NCBI GenBank assembly: GCA_000437555.1
Contig: FR901021.1
Coordinates: 1-21,827, forward strand
DNA from: Acidaminococcus sp. CAG:917
GTDB lineage: Bacteria; Bacillota; Clostridia; Christensenellales; CAG-917
DNA: 21,827 nt
Reading direction: 5' to 3'
The stretch's first letter is position 1. Every line of letters starts with the position of its first letter. Position numbers and translations under genes: made by a program. Positions 21,661 to 21,827 of this stretch are shown here, piece by piece. A model generated the notes under the pieces. The model searched no databases, was not told the origin of the DNA, and worked only from the letters and a program-made list of their open reading frames with translations.

Positions 21661-21827
21661 CTGTGGCGGAGGAAGAGGGATTCGTAAGGAGCAAAGCGAA
21701 TCAGTGGCGAGCATTGCGAGCGTCACTTGCTCGGAAAGCAGGCTCTATACTCAAAACAAACTTTGTTTGTTTTTCGTCTTCTCGCCTCTTTCCTCGCTTT
21801 CCGCAAAAGAAAACTTTTGCGGATTTT
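21656..21827. repeat. Palindrome-rich repeat, copy C (cut by the window end)
   Basis: Closely matches 16880-17047 of copy A in the same orientation. Hairpin stems are identical while loops differ: AAAACAAAC/GTTTGTTTT has loop TTT here (TGC in A), and TCCGCAAAAG/CTTTTGCGGA has loop AAAA (TAA in A). A further pair GATTC/GAATC is perfect here and has one mismatch in copy A. Confidence 0.83.

Overview
The window looks like a piece of chromosome from an anaerobic, low-GC member of the Bacillota (class Clostridia), probably an uncultured gut-type lineage. The basis is AT-rich intergenic DNA, strong GGAGG-type ribosome binding sites, TTGACA/TATAAT-type promoters with 17-bp spacers, T-tailed terminators, and gene families common in clostridia (EFR1-type flavodoxin/ferredoxin, MacB-like fused ABC exporter, Crp/Fnr regulator, large serine recombinase). 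The order or genus cannot be fixed from sequence alone.

Layout. (1) 48-7326: a tRNA-Gly gene on the minus strand, a cytoplasmic GH3 beta-glucosidase on the plus strand, a convergent Sel1-repeat protein whose promoter implies a leaderless mRNA, and a large ABC ATPase-permease fusion. (2) 7415-12572, all minus strand: a four-helix membrane protein of unknown function; then, read right to left, an SDR-type NAD-dependent epimerase fused to a zinc-ribbon-like C-terminus, an EFR1-type flavodoxin/ferredoxin, an OmpR-type response regulator and a histidine kinase. The first two overlap by ATGA. The regulator and kinase abut and have their own near-consensus promoter in the end of the ferredoxin gene. 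The kinase carries its membrane helices after, not before, the catalytic core. (3) 12875-16305: a three-gene TetR operon with two small membrane proteins; thioredoxin and a Crp/Fnr regulator in convergent orientation; and a MORN-repeat protein whose reading frame is interrupted by a TAA, next to an SH3-domain remnant.

(4) 16640-21827: accessory DNA. A palindrome-rich repeat family occurs at 16642-17047, 17100-17204 and 21656-21827 (cut by the window end). Between the copies lie a serine recombinase that has lost its catalytic N-terminus, a membrane-anchored GH39-like glycosidase sitting at the break, and a small two-gene operon of mobile-element type (an 87-aa protein and a Cys-rich protein). 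The recombinase and Cys-rich ORFs both run into repeat or palindromic DNA and take their C-terminal codons from it.

Most unusual observations: the repeat family keeps hairpin stems while its loops change; a 13-bp near-palindrome occurs on both sides of the Crp/Fnr gene, once inside an orphan promoter that fires antisense to it; a Crp/Fnr-like palindrome is centred about -41 of the thioredoxin promoter; the histidine kinase has reversed topology; and the MORN frame contains an in-frame stop. No CRISPR array, phage module or complete insertion sequence was seen.
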